The notes beneath the pieces are model-generated. The model worked only from the letters and a program-made list of their open reading frames with translations. It was not told the DNA's origin and made no database searches. The translations under genes were made by a program, and so were the position numbers. Of a stretch of DNA of 64,000 nucleotides, positions 63,173 to 64,000 are shown in pieces. Origin of the DNA: Lysinibacter sp. HNR (lineage in GTDB: Bacteria; Actinomycetota; Actinomycetes; Actinomycetales; Microbacteriaceae); contig NZ_CP121684.1 of NCBI RefSeq assembly GCF_029760935.1, forward strand, positions 2,666,001-2,730,000, read 5' to 3'. How positions within the stretch are numbered: position 1 is the first letter of the stretch; each line of letters begins with the position of its first letter.

Positions 63173-64000
63173 CTACCTGCCTCCGGCGCGACGCTTGTTG
63201 AATATGTCAAACGCAACGGCAAGAAGAAGGACAAGCCCCTTGATTGCCATCTGCCAGGCGGCATCCACCGACAGAATCGACAGACCCATATTAAGCACAC
63301 CCATGACCAAACCACCAATGACGGCCCCGACCACGGTTCCCACGCCACCCTGCACGGCGGCGCCTCCGATGAACACGGCGGCGATGGCGTCTAGCTCGTA
63401 GTTTTGTCCGGCGGAGGCTACGGCCCCTCCCGCGCGGGCGGTGGCCACAACACCGGCCACGGCCGCTAGGACTCCCATGTTTACGAAGATAAAGAAGTCA
63501 ACCCACCGGGTTTTAACGCCGCTCATGATGGCGGCAAACCGGTTGCCACCCATTGCGTATACGTGGCGACCAAAGACGCTGCGGTTCAGGATAAAGGTGT
63601 AGAGCAGGATGATCACCGCAAGAACGATGAGGATGAGCGGAGTTCCGTTGTACCCGCTGAGCAGCCACGCAAACCACACGATTGCTGCGGCGGCAATTCC
63701 GTTCTTTGCCCAGAAGGAGCCGAGTGCTTCGCGGGGAAGTTCAAGTCGGGCCTGGGTGGCTCGTGACTTGAGCTGGGTAATGATGAGCGCGGCGGCCGCC
63801 AGCACACCCAGCACCAGGGTGAGGGTATCGCGTCCTCCCATTTCCCCCAGGTAGCCGGGCAGCCATCCCGCACCGATGGCGGTAAAGTCGGCGGGTAGTC
63901 CGCTGATGGTTCCGCCCGTGAGTAGCACGAGCGTGAGACCGCGGAAGATGAGCATGCCGGCCAGGGTAACGATAAACGCCGGTATCCCCACAAACGCCAC
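63173..64000 (-). CDS. Sugar ABC permease, XylH/MmsB-like (partial, N-terminus outside window)
   Basis: 275 residues visible; the start lies beyond the window. Membrane spans with GIPAFIVTLAGMLIFRGLTL, VFGRHVYAMGGNRFAAIMSG (the EAA-like loop), and ASAGQNYELDAIAAVFIGGA then VQGGVGTVVGAVIGGLVMGV, the signatures of the XylH/GguB/MmsB group. It imports xylose or a similar pentose/hexose with a partner ATPase and binding protein that would lie to the right. The ROK repressor gene follows its stop after about 40 bases. Confidence 0.92.
   Translation of the reverse strand: MAFVGIPAFIVTLAGMLIFRGLTLVLLTGGTISGLPADFTAIGAGWLPGYLGEMGGRDTLTLVLGVLAAAALIITQLKSRATQARLELPREALGSFWAKNGIAAAAIVWFAWLLSGYNGTPLILIVLAVIILLYTFILNRSVFGRHVYAMGGNRFAAIMSGVKTRWVDFFIFVNMGVLAAVAGVVATARAGGAVASAGQNYELDAIAAVFIGGAAVQGGVGTVVGAVIGGLVMGVLNMGLSILSVDAAWQMAIKGLVLLLAVAFDIFNKRRAGGR

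Overview
The window reads as chromosomal DNA of a moderately GC-rich Actinomycetota bacterium, probably Micrococcales and perhaps Microbacteriaceae-like. This rests on gene content (DUF3151, a HbpS/SenS/SenR-type triad, an ECF42-type sigma factor with a DGPF partner, actinobacterial lipoproteins and a LAxTG wall-anchor relic). Species was not determined.

Region by region. 1-7.4 kb: a truncated membrane-anchored VOC protein, decayed IS110 and LAxTG surface-protein relics, then a magnesium module (sigma70-like promoter, M-box riboswitch, mgtA, mgtC), a small zincin and a class A beta-lactamase-like lipoprotein. 7.5-11.4 kb: an accessory islet with an SdpA-like (DUF5819) / SdpB-like (HTTM) pair, a small secreted protein and a frameshifted SdpI-family relic. 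The relic is fused to a 165-bp duplicated piece of the neighbouring cutC gene. 11.4-28.3 kb: mostly housekeeping (chorismate mutase, purA, DUF3151, TrmH, NAT, CapA, VanY, APC permease) plus a haem/redox-sensing HbpS-SenS-SenR-like set. 28.3-37.2 kb: an inositol-type sugar module (IolE-like, two Gfo/Idh/MocA enzymes, ABC importer) and an lldR-lldD lactate operon with a matching operator.

37.2-42.2 kb: three copies, in different states of decay, of a repeated unit (hairpins, short ORF, methyltransferase gene), interleaved with an MBL-fold lipoprotein and a DHA2 multidrug exporter. 42.2-48.6 kb: argG and a PucR-mmsA-aminotransferase set for beta-alanine/GABA-like amines.

48.6-61.9 kb: a type I-E CRISPR-Cas locus with cas3, cas8e, cse2, cas7e, cas5e and cas6e, flanked by two arrays with different repeats (7 and 24 repeats). 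No cas1 or cas2 lies in the window. Both arrays share a leader-end motif at the same distance from the first repeat. Fossil repeats of the array-1 type lie just upstream of cas3 and just after array 2. An ECF42-DGPF cassette and gene relics separate array 1 from cas3, which suggests an ancestral array broken by insertion. 61.9-64 kb: a ROK repressor and a truncated xylose/ribose-type ABC permease.

The strongest candidates for something new are the SDP-like toxin/immunity islet built into a cutC duplication, the adaptation-less two-repeat I-E locus with array fossils, and the threefold repeated structured element at 37-42 kb.
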